In this document: positions 14,993-24,532 of the stretch, piece by piece
Layout of the letters: every line of letters begins with the position of its first letter
Numbering within the stretch: position 1 is the first letter of the stretch
Assembly (NCBI GenBank): GCA_016462645.1
Contig: JAEMSX010000022.1
Span: 1-34,703 of the forward strand
Reading direction: 5' to 3'
Length of the DNA stretch: 34,703 nucleotides
Source of the DNA: Thermoleophilaceae bacterium
Lineage (GTDB): Bacteria; Actinomycetota; Thermoleophilia; Solirubrobacterales; JACPNS01
Notes under the pieces: generated by a model
Databases searched by the model: none
The model's input: only the letters and a program-made list of their open reading frames with translations
What the model was told of the DNA's origin: nothing
Program-made: the position numbers and the translations under genes

Positions 14993-15565
14993 ATGAGAAT
15001 CCTCGGGATCACTGGAAGCTTGCGGAAGGACTCGCACAACTCCCTCCTGCTGAGGTCCGCGTCACGGGTAGTCCCCGCTGACGCGGAGCTCGTGGAGCTT
15101 GATGTCGAGGTGCTGCGCAACCTTCCCCACTACGACGAAGATCTGGACACTCCGGATCAGGACGACCCGTGGGTCAGGAAGCTGCGCGCGGAAGTCACGG
15201 ACGCGGACGCACTGCTCCTCGTGACTCCGGAATACAACGGCGGACTGCCGTCGGCGATCAAGAACGCCGTCGACTGGGTCTCACGACCCCCGCAGGCCGC
15301 AGTCATCAAGGGAAAGCCTGCGGCAGCGATCAGCGCCAGCACCGGCCAGTTCGGCGGAGTGTGGGCGCAGGATCATCTGCGAAAGGTCCTGTCAATCGCG
15401 GGCGCTCGCGTCATCGACGCGGAGTTCGCGATCTCAAAGGCTCACGAGGTTCGCGCCGAGCACGGAGACGTCCTCCACCAGGACGCCGAACCCGAGCTCG
15501 CTGAAATCCTCGAGGCACTCGTCGAGCAGGCGCGCATCAACGCGTCGTTTGCCGCCGCTGCCTGA
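14993..15565 (+). CDS. NADPH-dependent FMN reductase
   Basis: 190 residues from ATG 14993, four bases after the YceI stop codon. The flavodoxin-like NAD(P)H:FMN reductase motifs are both present: phosphate loop GSLRKDSHNS (8-17) and TPEYNGGLPSAIKNAVDWVSR (from residue 78). The reaction is reduction of FMN, or a flavin-dependent quinone or azo substrate, by NADPH in the cytoplasm. Joint control with YceI by the TetR-type operators suggests a response to a small hydrophobic or redox-active compound such as a quinone. This is inferred from context. Confidence 0.93.
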   Translation: MRILGITGSLRKDSHNSLLLRSASRVVPADAELVELDVEVLRNLPHYDEDLDTPDQDDPWVRKLRAEVTDADALLLVTPEYNGGLPSAIKNAVDWVSRPPQAAVIKGKPAAAISASTGQFGGVWAQDHLRKVLSIAGARVIDAEFAISKAHEVRAEHGDVLHQDAEPELAEILEALVEQARINASFAAAA

Positions 15566-15701
15566 GCTGTTTGGCCGCCCACCAACGGGCGACGCTGGCC
15601 ATGCCGAGTGTGGCGGCCAGCGTCTGCCCGACGCGGTCGGTCAGGAAGAATGCACGAACCCTGCTTGAGGGCGACGGCTTGTAATTACGCGGGCTGCTCA
15701 C
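15537..15701 (-). CDS. possible 54-residue basic protein
   Basis: A minus-strand frame from GTG 15701 to TGA 15537 fills the gap between the FMN reductase and tig and overlaps the reductase 3' end by 29 bases. It would encode a protein rich in Arg and Gln at the C-terminus (WWAAKQLRQRRQTTR), with a possible amphipathic helix before it (RVGQTLAATLGMASVA). Third codon positions are GC-rich as in real genes here, but no ribosome binding site or homology is apparent. ATG codons slightly upstream would extend it into the tig start. Confidence 0.25.
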   Translation of the reverse strand: MSSPRNYKPSPSSRVRAFFLTDRVGQTLAATLGMASVARWWAAKQLRQRRQTTR

Positions 15702-15726
15702 GGGCGAAAACGCTACCGTCATTGGC

Positions 15727-17127
15727 ATGACCCCAGTAACAGTTTCCACTTCAGAACTCCCCGAAGCGACCGCAAAACTCGAGATCGAAGTCTCGCCGGA
15801 CGCCGTCGAGCACGCAATCGAGCACGCCGTTGAGCACATGGCGGGCGAGATCAAGATTCCCGGCTTCCGCCAGGGCAAAGTCCCGCCGGAGCTCGCGCGC
15901 CAGAAGCTCGGCGAAGATGCGATCTTCGAGCATGCCTTCGACGAGTCCGTCGGCGGTTGGTACGGCGAAGCGCTTGAGCAGGCCGAGATCGCGCCGATCG
16001 GATCGCCGTCGCTTGAGTCTGTCCCCGCCTGGTCGAAGGGTGAGCCGCTGAAGTTCGAGCTCACCGTTCCGGTGCGCCCGATCGCCGAAGTCGGCGAGTA
16101 CGAGGGCATCGAGGTCGGCAAGAAGGATGCAGAGCCGGACCTCTCGGCGGTCGACAGCGAACTCGCCACGATGCAGGACCGCTTCAGCAAGCTCGAGGAC
16201 GTCGACCGCCCGGCACAGGGCGGCGACTTCGTCGACATCAACTTCCTCGGCAAACTCGATGACACTCCGTTCGAGGGTGGCGCCGGCAATGACTACGTGC
16301 TGGAGCTCGGCTCCGGACAGTTCATCCCCGGGTTCGAAGAGCAGCTGACCGGCGCAAAGGCCGGCGAGGACACCACCGTCACCGTCACGTTTCCGAGCGA
16401 CTACGGCGCGGAACACCTGGCCGGGAAAGAAGCCGTTTTCGAGGTCCACATCAACTCCGTCAAGGAGAAGACGCTTCCGGAGCTGAACGACGAGTTCGCT
16501 TCCGAGAACCTCGGCTACGACACGCTGCAGGAGCTGAAGGACGAGATCAAGACCCGCGTCACTGAAGCTGCCGAGAAGGAAGTCGAGCAGGAGTACCGCT
16601 GGGCGGTTGTTGACGCGGTCGCCAAGCAGGCCAAGATCGAGATCCCGCACGGCCACATCCACTCGCGTGCGCACGAGCTGTGGCACGAGCTTGCGAACTC
16701 GCTCTACCGCCGCGGAATCGACCCGAACGCGTACCTCCAGGCCATGGGCCAGGGCGAGCACGACTTCATCGTCAGCGCCGAGGGCGACGCCGAACAGACG
16801 ATTCGTCGCGAGGCCACGATCGCCGCGTTGATCGAGGCGCAGGGCATCACGATCACCGAGGACGAGATGGTCGACGCCATCGCCGAGGACATGGGCGAGG
16901 GACGCGACAGCGCTGAGGAGCAGTTCAAGGCGATCAAGGAAGCCGGCGGCATCAAGCAGCTCGAAAACGAGCTGAAAGCCCGCAAGGTGATCGACGACCT
17001 CGTCGCAAAGGCGACTCCGATCCCGTGGGAGCAGGCTGAGGCGCGTGAGGCGATCTGGACGCCGGAGAAGGAAGAGTCCGAGGGCGGCGCCAAGCCGGCT
17101 GAGGGGCTCTGGACTCCGGGCTCCTGA
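15727..17127 (+). CDS. tig: trigger factor
   Basis: 466 residues, typical length. The ribosome-docking motif GFRQGK (46-51, in IPGFRQGKVP) identifies the N-terminal domain. An FKBP-type prolyl isomerase domain lies at about 165-250 (GDFVDINFLGKLDDTPFEGG, GSGQFIPGFEEQLTGAKAGE). The C-terminal helical chaperone domain (SENLGYDTLQELKDEIKTRV ... GGIKQLENELKARKVIDDLV) follows, with an acidic tail. It binds near the ribosome exit tunnel and assists folding of nascent chains. In many bacteria tig is followed at once by clpP and clpX; here clpP begins 6.8 kb further on, after a secreted propeller gene and the arsenic locus. Confidence 0.97.
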   Translation: MTPVTVSTSELPEATAKLEIEVSPDAVEHAIEHAVEHMAGEIKIPGFRQGKVPPELARQKLGEDAIFEHAFDESVGGWYGEALEQAEIAPIGSPSLESVPAWSKGEPLKFELTVPVRPIAEVGEYEGIEVGKKDAEPDLSAVDSELATMQDRFSKLEDVDRPAQGGDFVDINFLGKLDDTPFEGGAGNDYVLELGSGQFIPGFEEQLTGAKAGEDTTVTVTFPSDYGAEHLAGKEAVFEVHINSVKEKTLPELNDEFASENLGYDTLQELKDEIKTRVTEAAEKEVEQEYRWAVVDAVAKQAKIEIPHGHIHSRAHELWHELANSLYRRGIDPNAYLQAMGQGEHDFIVSAEGDAEQTIRREATIAALIEAQGITITEDEMVDAIAEDMGEGRDSAEEQFKAIKEAGGIKQLENELKARKVIDDLVAKATPIPWEQAEAREAIWTPEKEESEGGAKPAEGLWTPGS

Positions 17128-17203
17128 CTGTCCGCGGCGCCTGAGCGGGCTCCGAGCACATAGTCCGCCGCGACTCTGACGGAGTTTCAGGGTTTTCGTC
17201 CCG

Positions 17204-18847
17204 ATGGCGATACTCAATCCTGTGATCCGATTTCGACCTCGCACCTTGGTGGCGCTGGCCATCGCCGGATGCGCGCTGATGCTGCCCGCGCAGGCTTCGG
17301 CCGCGTGGGGAAACCTCGACGCGGATTTCGGGGTTGGCGGAAAGCTCACACTTCCTGGGTTGTCTGATCCCGTCGCACTCCGAGTGCTCCCCGACGGCAA
17401 GATTCTTGTCGCGACGTCTCCGGCGGCGGCGAGAGGTGGAGGCCGAATCGCTCGACTCACGCCGGAAGGAGCGCTTGATCCGAGCTTTGGTGTGGGTGGG
17501 GTGCTCACGCCTCCGGGCGCGGGCAGCATTCACGACTTCGAGCTGCTCGCCGATGGGCGCATGGTGATGGTCGCCGGCGAGAACCGCCTGATCATGCTCA
17601 ACCCTGACGGGAGCACGAGTGCCCAGTTCGGCGATGCAGGAATTCTCTTATTCGGCTCAGCGACCAACAGATTCAAGCCCTGTTCGGTAGCAGTGCAGGA
17701 CGGTGCGAAGGTGTTGGTCTCGGGCGGCATCAATGGTCACGGCACGACGCCGACGATCATTCGGCTCGATGACACGGGGGCGATGGACACATCGTTCGGC
17801 GAGTCCGGCTTCGCCAAAGTCGATGGCTTTGGTGTCGGACATCCGGGCGGCTCTGCCCTTGGCGTGACCTCGAGCGGCGGCATACTGCTCGGCCTCGACT
17901 ACCCACTGCCATTCGTCATGGGGAAGGAGGGCGTGGCAAAGTTCTCCCGGGATGGCGTACGTGACGTGTCGTTCGGTGACGGCGGGGTGGCCTCGTTCTC
18001 GGCGTACGGCAACTCGGGCGTGCGAGTCACTTCGATTGCCGCGCTCTCGAACGATCGTTTCGTGGCGTTCAGCAACGGTTTCAACGTCGGAAGTCGCGGT
18101 ACTCAATGGATTGACCGCGCGCCGCATTTCTTCGATTCAAACGGCAAGGGGCAGGGCACCAAAGCCAGGGTCTACCAATCGGGTGATGCGACGCTCGCTC
18201 TGGGGGGCCGGGTCGCTCTGGTGAGCCCACTCAACTTTGCCGTCCTCGATCAGCGGCTGCAGCCGGATCAACTGTTCGATCGAAACGGATTCACTTCAGC
18301 GCAGATCGGGCCGTGCTCAAGTTGGAAGATTCTCGTGGCAGGCAGCGACGGTTCAATCATGGGCGCGGGAAGATGTCAGAGTGGCGCCGGGCTTCAATTG
18401 GTTCGGTTCCTCGGGACCGCAGGCGGCAACGCTGCTCCGCAACCGCGGCTTGACGTGACGATTCTCCCGAAGTACTACGTCGGCCGCGGTAAGCCGGCGT
18501 GGCTGCGCAAGCTATCCGGGGTGGCGGATCCGTTCCCAGGGATCGCGAAGGTCGGCGTTGCGATCTTGAAAGTCGACTCGAAACTGATCAAGCGGAGGAA
18601 GATGTGCCGTTGGCTCAGCGCCAACGGGACGAAATCCACGAAACGAGCCGCAGTGGACGGTCAATGCAGCAACCCGAGATTCATGCCTGCGACCGGCCTC
18701 GGCAACTGGACCTTCAAGATCCGTCGTCCGTTGCCGCCCGGCAAGTACAAGCTCTATGTCCGCGCCACGCTGCCGAATGGTCGCTTCAACCCGTTGAACG
18801 TTGACGCGGATTCATACGCGGAGTTCAAGGTCAAACGACTCAAATAG
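17204..18847 (+). CDS. secreted delta-60 repeat beta-propeller protein
   Basis: 547 residues with a signal peptide (about 1-33, ending QASA). At least five delta-60-type repeats can be read: LDADFGVGGKLTLPG (near 38), LDPSFGVGGVLTPPG (91), STSAQFGDAGILLFG (137), MDTSFGESGFAKVDG (194) and RDVSFGDGGVASFSA (253), each followed by strands such as VALRVLPDGKILVA. This gives a propeller-like domain to about residue 400. The last ~130 residues form a basic Cys-containing beta domain (LDVTILPKYYVGRGK ... GKYKLYVRATLPNGRFN). No catalytic motif is seen; a surface or matrix binding role is plausible. No strong ribosome binding site precedes ATG 17204. Confidence 0.85.
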   Translation: MAILNPVIRFRPRTLVALAIAGCALMLPAQASAAWGNLDADFGVGGKLTLPGLSDPVALRVLPDGKILVATSPAAARGGGRIARLTPEGALDPSFGVGGVLTPPGAGSIHDFELLADGRMVMVAGENRLIMLNPDGSTSAQFGDAGILLFGSATNRFKPCSVAVQDGAKVLVSGGINGHGTTPTIIRLDDTGAMDTSFGESGFAKVDGFGVGHPGGSALGVTSSGGILLGLDYPLPFVMGKEGVAKFSRDGVRDVSFGDGGVASFSAYGNSGVRVTSIAALSNDRFVAFSNGFNVGSRGTQWIDRAPHFFDSNGKGQGTKARVYQSGDATLALGGRVALVSPLNFAVLDQRLQPDQLFDRNGFTSAQIGPCSSWKILVAGSDGSIMGAGRCQSGAGLQLVRFLGTAGGNAAPQPRLDVTILPKYYVGRGKPAWLRKLSGVADPFPGIAKVGVAILKVDSKLIKRRKMCRWLSANGTKSTKRAAVDGQCSNPRFMPATGLGNWTFKIRRPLPPGKYKLYVRATLPNGRFNPLNVDADSYAEFKVKRLK

Positions 18848-19060
18848 CGCTTTGATCATCTCAGCGATGTTCTGCCGCGGGAGATATCGGCCGCGGCGTC
18901 GTCGGAGTTCGATCAAAGGAAACGGGAGCGGCCAGTATCGGAGAGCGCCGTGAAAGCTTCGGCGGTGATGACTTCGCAGCCGAAGATCCAGTGCTTACGG
19001 CGGTCCATGGTTCTCATCATCCGCGCACAATCCTGGAGAGTGCTTGCCTCGGCTTTTCGA

Positions 19061-19942
19061 TCAGACCGGAATCTCGGCCCGCACGATCGCTGAGGCGGCC
19101 TGCTCGTGCACGCGGTGCGTCTCCTCGAGCTGAATGTTCGAGAAGCCGGCCTCGGCCAGCAACTCGCGGAACTCCCGATCGGTCAGCGCGCCGGCGATGC
19201 AGCCGGTCCATTGCTGCATGTCGGCGCGGGTCTCGGCGTCCATGTCTTCGTCGGCGATCACATCTGAGACTGCGAAGCGACCCCCGGGGCGGAGTACGCG
19301 CGCGGCTTCCCGCAGGACCTGCGCCTTGTCACCGGAGAGATTGATCACGCAGTTGCTGATGATCACGTCGACCGAGTTGTCCGCGAGCGGAATGTCCTCG
19401 ATCGTTCCCTTGATGAACTCGACGTTCGTGACGCCGGCTTCGGCCTGGTTTGCCCGGGCAAGATCGAGCATCTCATCGGTCATGTCAAGACCGTACGCCT
19501 TGCCTGTGGGTCCGACGCGTTTGGCGGAGAGGAGAACGTCGATCCCTCCACCGCTGCCGAGGTCGAGAACGGTTTCGCCCTCGTTCAGCGCGGCGATCGC
19601 GGTGGGGTTGCCGCAACCGAGTGACGCGAGCACCGCGTTGTCCGGGAGCTCGCGGTGGTCCTCGCCGTAGAGGGCCTCACCGAACACAGCTCGCTGATCC
19701 TCTGTGATCACGGGAGTGTCGGAGCTGCAGCACGAAGCGCCCGGGCCGCCGGGATCCGAGTCGGTCACCGCCCTGGCCGCCGAGGCGTAACGCGCCTTGA
19801 CGGTCTCGCGGATGTCCGGTTGCTCGCTTCCGGCCGAGCATCCGCAGCCGCCGGATTCAGTCCCGCAGCATTCGGCCTTGTCGGTCGGCTCACAGCACGT
19901 CTCCTGCGCGGCAGGAGAGCAACATTCACTCACTTCAGTCAT
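19061..19942 (-). CDS. arsM: arsenite S-adenosylmethionine methyltransferase
   Basis: 293 residues from ATG 19942, preceded by AAGGAAG. The SAM-binding loop is [31 protein letters not shown]. The three cysteine sites of ArsM are present: Cys71/Cys72 (ASCCSSD), Cys198 (IISNCVINL) and Cys248 (WTGCIAGAL). An unusual N-terminal extension (residues 7-35) carries three CC pairs and a CGC motif and may bind As(III). The enzyme methylates arsenite, in the end giving volatile or exportable species, in the cytoplasm. Its start overlaps the arsR 3' end by eight bases, so arsR-arsM is one unit transcribed from the shared divergent promoter. Confidence 0.96.
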   Translation of the reverse strand: MTEVSECCSPAAQETCCEPTDKAECCGTESGGCGCSAGSEQPDIRETVKARYASAARAVTDSDPGGPGASCCSSDTPVITEDQRAVFGEALYGEDHRELPDNAVLASLGCGNPTAIAALNEGETVLDLGSGGGIDVLLSAKRVGPTGKAYGLDMTDEMLDLARANQAEAGVTNVEFIKGTIEDIPLADNSVDVIISNCVINLSGDKAQVLREAARVLRPGGRFAVSDVIADEDMDAETRADMQQWTGCIAGALTDREFRELLAEAGFSNIQLEETHRVHEQAASAIVRAEIPV

Positions 19943-20303
19943 TTTCTTCCTTTCCCAACCAGCCCGCGAAATCATCGAGCGCGCCGGGGATCACGTAGTA
20001 ATAGGCCCAGAGGCCCTGTCGCTCTGAATCCACAAGACCCGCGTCGCGCAGCTTCTTGAGGTGGTGGCTGAGCGTCGGCTGCGAGATGTCAAAGAGCGGG
20101 ACGAGCTCGCAGACGCAGACTTTTCCGGCGTGCTTGCGCAGCACGTCGATCAGTTGCAGCCGGATCGGGTCGCCCAAGGCCTTGGCGACGGTGGCGAGGC
20201 TCGCTGCCCGTTCGCGGTCGACATCCGGGTAGACGACGGGCTCGCAACAGGGCTCACCGGCAGGCCGTTTGGTCTTGGGCGCCATTTCCATATCGATAGA
20301 CAT
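19935..20303 (-). CDS. arsR: ArsR-family arsenic-responsive repressor
   Basis: 122 residues from ATG 20303; ATG 20291 and 20285 are alternatives. The winged helix is canonical: [20 protein letters not shown], the metal-binding helix [31 protein letters not shown] with Cys63 and Cys65, then the wing [16 protein letters not shown]. An extra N-terminal Cys pair (Cys19-Cys20, EPCCEP) recalls the As(III) site of some actinobacterial ArsR proteins, which use an N-terminal CC pair. Release from DNA on binding As(III) would induce both arsR-arsM and the divergent GAPDH-arsJ-acr3 operon. A near-perfect 14-bp inverted repeat overlaps its start. Confidence 0.95.
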   Translation of the reverse strand: MSIDMEMAPKTKRPAGEPCCEPVVYPDVDRERAASLATVAKALGDPIRLQLIDVLRKHAGKVCVCELVPLFDISQPTLSHHLKKLRDAGLVDSERQGLWAYYYVIPGALDDFAGWLGKEEND

Positions 20304-20347
20304 GGATATAAGAATATCAATTCAATCGGCGTTTGTCTATGGATATG
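20289..20347. promoter_or_regulatory. divergent ars promoter/operator
   Basis: The arms CATATCGATAGACA (20289-20302) and TGTCTATGGATATG (20334-20347) are inverted repeats matching at 13 of 14 positions. Each arm contains TAGACA, a good -35 element. On the minus strand TAGACA is followed after 17 bp by TATTCT (20316-20311), placing the start of arsR transcription at or next to its ATG (possibly leaderless). On the plus strand TAGACA is followed after 18 bp by TTCAAT (20321-20326). An inner inverted repeat GATAT-AAGA-ATATC (20305-20318) lies between the arms. ArsR binding here would close both promoters. Confidence 0.55.
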
Positions 20348-20358
20348 ATGGCGGCACT

Positions 20359-21381
20359 ATGACTCCAACTCGCGTCGGTATCAACGGCTTCGGAAGAATG
20401 GGCAGGCTCGCGCTTCGCGCCGGATGGGATCGGAGCGACCTTGAGTTCGTTCACCTGAACGAGCCGGCGTGCCCGGCGGACACGTCAGCGCATCTCCTGA
20501 CCTTTGACTCGGTCCACGGACGCTGGGACCGCTCGGTCGCCGGCCAGGGCGACGAGATCTCGATCGCGGGCACGAGCGTCGGCTACTCCTCGGAGTCATC
20601 ACCGGCCGCCGTTGACTGGCAGGCGTCCGGTGTTGACGTGGTGCTTGAGTGCTCGGGCAGGTTCCGCACGATCGAGACGCTCGAACCGCACTTTGAGCGC
20701 GGCGCGGAGAAAGTGATCGTCGCCGCTCCGGTCAAGGACGACGCCGCGCTGAACGTCGTGGTCGGAGTCAATGACGAGCTCTACGATCCGGCCCTTCACC
20801 GCGTCCTGACAGCTGCTTCGTGCACGACGAACTGCCTTGCGCCCGTGGTGAAGGTGATCCACGAAGGACTTGGGATCGACCACGGCTCAATCACCACGCT
20901 TCACGACCTGACCAATACGCAGACGATCGTCGATGCGCCGCACAAGGATCTGCGTCGCGCGAGGGCGGCGTCGCTTTCGCTGATTCCGACCACGACCGGC
21001 TCGGCGACTGCGATCGGGATGATCTTTCCCGAGCTCCAGGGGAAACTCGACGGCGTCGCGGTTCGCGTCCCGCTGCTCAACGCCTCGCTGACCGACTGCG
21101 TCTTTGAGGTCTCAAGGCCGACGACTGTCGCCGAAGTGAACGCGCTGCTCGCGGACGCGGCGGCAGGACCGCTTGAGGGAATCCTCGGCTACGAGGAGCG
21201 CCCGCTCGTTTCAGTTGACTACCGCGACGACCCGCGATCATCGATCGTTGACGCCCCCTCAACGATGGTCACAGGAGGCACCCAGGTGAAGATCCTCTCC
21301 TGGTACGACAACGAGTGGGGCTATGCGAACCGCCTCGTCGAGCTGGCGGGCATCGTGGGGGCGAGGCTGGCCCGGGCGTGA
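20359..21381 (+). CDS. ArsJ-associated glyceraldehyde-3-phosphate dehydrogenase
   Basis: 340 residues from ATG 20359. The NAD-binding loop NGFGRMG, catalytic Cys155 ([10 protein letters not shown]) and catalytic His182 (LHDLTNTQ) are present. The HDLTNTQTI variant, in place of HAYTNDQ, is typical of the GAPDH paralogue that travels with arsJ. In that pathway arsenate replaces phosphate and the product is 1-arseno-3-phosphoglycerate, which ArsJ exports. The stop codon overlaps the arsJ GTG by four bases. Its place in the ars operon argues against a central glycolytic role. Confidence 0.95.
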   Translation: MTPTRVGINGFGRMGRLALRAGWDRSDLEFVHLNEPACPADTSAHLLTFDSVHGRWDRSVAGQGDEISIAGTSVGYSSESSPAAVDWQASGVDVVLECSGRFRTIETLEPHFERGAEKVIVAAPVKDDAALNVVVGVNDELYDPALHRVLTAASCTTNCLAPVVKVIHEGLGIDHGSITTLHDLTNTQTIVDAPHKDLRRARAASLSLIPTTTGSATAIGMIFPELQGKLDGVAVRVPLLNASLTDCVFEVSRPTTVAEVNALLADAAAGPLEGILGYEERPLVSVDYRDDPRSSIVDAPSTMVTGGTQVKILSWYDNEWGYANRLVELAGIVGARLARA

Positions 21382-22637
21382 GCGCGAGCGCGAGTCCGGC
21401 GCGATCGGTCGATCTGCGCAACTACATCCTCGTCACCGGCGCGTACTGGGCCGACACGATCGCCGACGGCGCCACTCGCGTTCTCGTCCTCTTCTACTTC
21501 TACGAGCGCGGATACACGCCGATCGAGGTCGCGTTCCTGTTTATCTTCTACGAAGTCTTCGGGATCGTCACCAACCTCGTCGGGGGCTGGCTCGCCGCTC
21601 GCTTCGGTCTGCGCACGACGCTGCTGATGGGCCTCGGCACGCAGCTCGTGGCGCTGCTGATGCTCGCGCTCGTTCCTGCCGCGTGGCTCGTGGTCGCCTG
21701 GGTGATGATCTCCCAGGCACTGTCCGGGGTGGCCAAGGACCTCACGAAGATGAGCTCCAAGAGCGCCGTGAAGCTGGTTGTCCCTGAAGACGACCCCGGC
21801 TCGCTCTACCGCTGGGTGACGATCCTCACCGGGTCCAAGAATGCGCTGAAGGGCGTCGGCTTCTTCGTCGGCGGACTCCTGCTCACCACGATCGGATTTC
21901 AGCCGGCGCTTGTCGTGCTTGCCGCGCTGATCGCGATCGCGATCGTCTGCATCGTGACGCTGATGCACGGCGATCTCGGGAACCCCGACCGCAAGGCGAA
22001 GTTCAGCCAGATGTTCTCGAACAGTCGGGCGGTCAACCTGCTGGCCGCCGCGCGAATCCTGCTGTTCGCCTCGCGCGACGTCTGGTTCGTGGTGGCGCTG
22101 CCGGTCTATCTGCGCAGCGTGCTCGGGTGGAGCTTCTGGCAGGTCGGCACATTCCTCGCGGTGTGGGTGATCGGCTACGGAATCGTGCAGGCCTCGGCGC
22201 CGCGAATCCTCGGCGGTCGCAGCGCCGACCGCAAGATGCATCCGGATGGCCGAACGGCGACGTGGCTGGCATTCTCGCTCGCGACCCTTCCGGCCGCGAT
22301 CGCGGTGGCCCTGACGGCCGGCGCCGACCCGACGATCACGCTTGTCGTCGGTCTGATTGTCTTTGGAGCGGTGTTCGCGCTGAACAGCGCGGTCCACTCG
22401 TTCTTGATCCTCAACTATGCGGATGGCGACAAAGTGGCGATGAACGTCGGTTTCTATTACATGGCCAATGCTGCGGGGCGCCTCGCCGGCACGATCCTCT
22501 CGGGCGTGATCTACGAGCTCAGCGGACTCGAAGCCTGTCTCTGGGCCTCGGCGGCGATGCTCGTGGGCGCGGGAGTGATCTCACTTTCGCTGCCTGTTCG
22601 TACACGGGAGACGGCTGACATCGGCGCGACGGCTTGA
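21378..22637 (+). CDS. arsJ: organoarsenical efflux MFS permease ArsJ
   Basis: 419 residues from GTG 21378, in a GTGA overlap with the GAPDH stop codon. It is a major-facilitator protein of about 12 helices. The stretches [59 protein letters not shown] and [37 protein letters not shown] are characteristic of ArsJ. It exports 1-arseno-3-phosphoglycerate made by the adjacent GAPDH, which then breaks down outside; the net effect is arsenate removal without reduction. The TGA overlaps the TTG start of acr3. Confidence 0.95.
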   Translation: MSASASPARSVDLRNYILVTGAYWADTIADGATRVLVLFYFYERGYTPIEVAFLFIFYEVFGIVTNLVGGWLAARFGLRTTLLMGLGTQLVALLMLALVPAAWLVVAWVMISQALSGVAKDLTKMSSKSAVKLVVPEDDPGSLYRWVTILTGSKNALKGVGFFVGGLLLTTIGFQPALVVLAALIAIAIVCIVTLMHGDLGNPDRKAKFSQMFSNSRAVNLLAAARILLFASRDVWFVVALPVYLRSVLGWSFWQVGTFLAVWVIGYGIVQASAPRILGGRSADRKMHPDGRTATWLAFSLATLPAAIAVALTAGADPTITLVVGLIVFGAVFALNSAVHSFLILNYADGDKVAMNVGFYYMANAAGRLAGTILSGVIYELSGLEACLWASAAMLVGAGVISLSLPVRTRETADIGATA

Positions 22638-23752
22638 GTGCTTCGGAGCCGTCTGCGGCCGAAGTGCCGGTCCTGACCCGCCTTGGTCGACTGGACCGAC
22701 TGCTGCCGGCGTGGATCATCCTCGCGATGGCGCTGGGGCTTGTGCTCGGCAGCGTGATTCCCAGCATCAGCGACGGCCTTGACAGGCTGCGCGTCGGCAC
22801 CGTGTCATTGCCGATCGCGATCGGACTGTTGCTCATGATGTACCCGGTGCTCGCGAAGGTCAGGTACGGCGAGCTGGCCAGAACCACGCACACCGGCCGA
22901 ATGCTCGGCGCGTCGCTGGTGCTGAACTGGGTAATCGGACCGGCGCTGATGTTCGCGCTCGCCTGGACATTTCTGGGCGACCAACCGGAGTTTCGCACCG
23001 GACTCATACTTGTCGGACTCGCGCGGTGCATCGCGATGGTGCTCATCTGGAGCGATCTCGCGTGCGGCGATTCCGAGGACACGGCATTGATGGTCGCGAT
23101 CAACTCGGTGTTTCAGATCGTCGCCTACAGCCTGCTCGGGTGGTTCTACCTCACGGCCCTTCCCGACATCCTCGGCCTTGACACGCAGGGCTTTGACGTC
23201 TCAATCTGGACCGTGGCGAGGACGGTGCTGATCTTTCTCGGGATCCCGCTCGTGGCCGGCGCACTGACGCGGTACTTCGGGGTCAGGCGGCGCGGGGTGG
23301 AGTGGTACGAAGCCGTGTTCATCCCGCGCATCGCTCCGTTCGCGCTCTACGGACTGCTGTTCACGATCGTGATGCTCTTCGCGATCCAGGGCGAGGCGAT
23401 CACCAGCCAGCCGCTCGAAGTGGCGCGAATCGCGGTTCCGCTGCTCTTCTACTTCGGAATCATGTTCACGGTCGGCTTCTTCACCGGTCGCGCAATCGGG
23501 GCGGGATATGCCCGGACGGCGAGCCTCGCCTTCACCGCGGCCGGAAACAACTTCGAGCTGGCGATCGCGGTGGCGATCGGCGTGTTCGGAGCGTCCTCGG
23601 GTGAGGCGCTGGCCGGAGTCGTAGGGCCGTTGATCGAAGTTCCGGCGCTCGTCGGGCTCGTATACGTGTCGCTCTGGATACGCAGGCGCTTCTACTCGCC
23701 GGAGGGAACGCCGATCAAACTGAGCGGCTCGGCCGCCGGGGTGCCGGATTAG
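22634..23752 (+). CDS. acr3: arsenite efflux transporter Acr3
   Basis: 372 residues from TTG 22634, which overlaps the arsJ stop codon (TTGA); a GTG at 22664 is an alternative start. Ten hydrophobic segments are expected for this bile/arsenite/riboflavin-transporter family. The essential thiolate, Cys132, lies in [20 protein letters not shown], and the second signature [18 protein letters not shown] ... [15 protein letters not shown] is intact. It expels As(III) using the proton motive force. As the last gene of the GAPDH-arsJ-acr3 operon it covers arsenite, while GAPDH/ArsJ cover arsenate. It precedes clpP by 133 bases. Confidence 0.96.
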   Translation: MSASEPSAAEVPVLTRLGRLDRLLPAWIILAMALGLVLGSVIPSISDGLDRLRVGTVSLPIAIGLLLMMYPVLAKVRYGELARTTHTGRMLGASLVLNWVIGPALMFALAWTFLGDQPEFRTGLILVGLARCIAMVLIWSDLACGDSEDTALMVAINSVFQIVAYSLLGWFYLTALPDILGLDTQGFDVSIWTVARTVLIFLGIPLVAGALTRYFGVRRRGVEWYEAVFIPRIAPFALYGLLFTIVMLFAIQGEAITSQPLEVARIAVPLLFYFGIMFTVGFFTGRAIGAGYARTASLAFTAAGNNFELAIAVAIGVFGASSGEALAGVVGPLIEVPALVGLVYVSLWIRRRFYSPEGTPIKLSGSAAGVPD

Positions 23753-23885
23753 ACTCGCCCAGCGAGGGAACGGTCTCCATGCTCGAGGCGGCAAAACCGG
23801 TGGCAACACTGAAAGTTCCGAGTCAGGACCCCTCTCGATCTCGCCATATTGCAGGACATCAGACCAGAGAGGAAAAAATCGGACC

Positions 23886-24470
23886 ATGTCACCACTAGTT
23901 CCTATGGTCGTTGAGCAGACTTCCCGCGGGGAGCGCGCCTTCGACATCTACAGCCGCCTACTCGACGAGCGCATCATCTTTCTTGGCACTCCCGTCACCG
24001 ACGACATTGCCAACTTGATTGTCGCCCAGCTCATTCACCTTGAGGCAGACGATCCCGACAAGGACATCTCCCTCTACATCAACTCGCCGGGCGGATCCGT
24101 GTATGCCGGTATGGCGATCTACGACACGATGCAGTACATCAAGCCCGACGTGCAGACCATCTGCGCCGGCGTTGCGATGTCGATGGGAGCAATGCTCCTT
24201 TCCGGCGGCGCAAAGGGCAAGCGCATGGCTCTGAAGCACAGCCGCATCCTGATCCACCAGGTCAGCAGCGGATTCCAGGGTCAGGCCACTGACATCGAGA
24301 TCCACGCCAAGGAAGTCATCGACCTGCGCAAGCGCATGGACGAGCTGCTTGCCGACAACACTGGCCAACCGCTGGAGAAGGTCGCCCAGGACACTGAGCG
24401 CGACTACTTCATGTCGTCCGAAGAGGCAAAGACCTACGGCCTCATCGACCGTGTGTTGGAGAAGCGCTAA
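23886..24470 (+). CDS. clpP: ATP-dependent Clp protease proteolytic subunit
   Basis: 194 residues. The catalytic triad is Ser99 ([11 protein letters not shown]), His124 (ILIHQ) and Asp173 (DTERDYFMS). [26 protein letters not shown] is the standard ClpP core. It forms the barrel peptidase that degrades substrates fed by ClpX, whose gene starts 62 bases downstream. The start is ATG 23886; GAGAGG lies rather far upstream (about 15 bases), so ATG 23904 ([20 protein letters not shown]) is a possible alternative. A single clpP is seen here; many actinobacteria have two in tandem. Confidence 0.97.
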   Translation: MSPLVPMVVEQTSRGERAFDIYSRLLDERIIFLGTPVTDDIANLIVAQLIHLEADDPDKDISLYINSPGGSVYAGMAIYDTMQYIKPDVQTICAGVAMSMGAMLLSGGAKGKRMALKHSRILIHQVSSGFQGQATDIEIHAKEVIDLRKRMDELLADNTGQPLEKVAQDTERDYFMSSEEAKTYGLIDRVLEKR

Positions 24471-24532
24471 AGGCATGTTGCCAACTCTGTCTATGACACC
24501 GCACGCGGAATGCCGATAGCTTGAGGTAATTG

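Noticed and set aside
15751-17529. Long minus-strand open frame (592 codons) opposite tig
   Set aside because: It is antisense to an unmistakable trigger factor and its translation is low-complexity Leu/Asp/Arg typical of GC-rich shadow frames.
18851-18917. Inverted repeat TTTGATC ... GATCAAA after the delta-60 gene
   Set aside because: Only 7-bp arms 53 bases apart, with no T-tract; within chance expectation. The rest of the 213-base gap before arsM holds nothing recognisable.
21321-22397. Minus-strand open frame (358 codons) opposite arsJ
   Set aside because: Composition is Arg/Gly/Asp-rich shadow coding opposite a clear MFS transporter.
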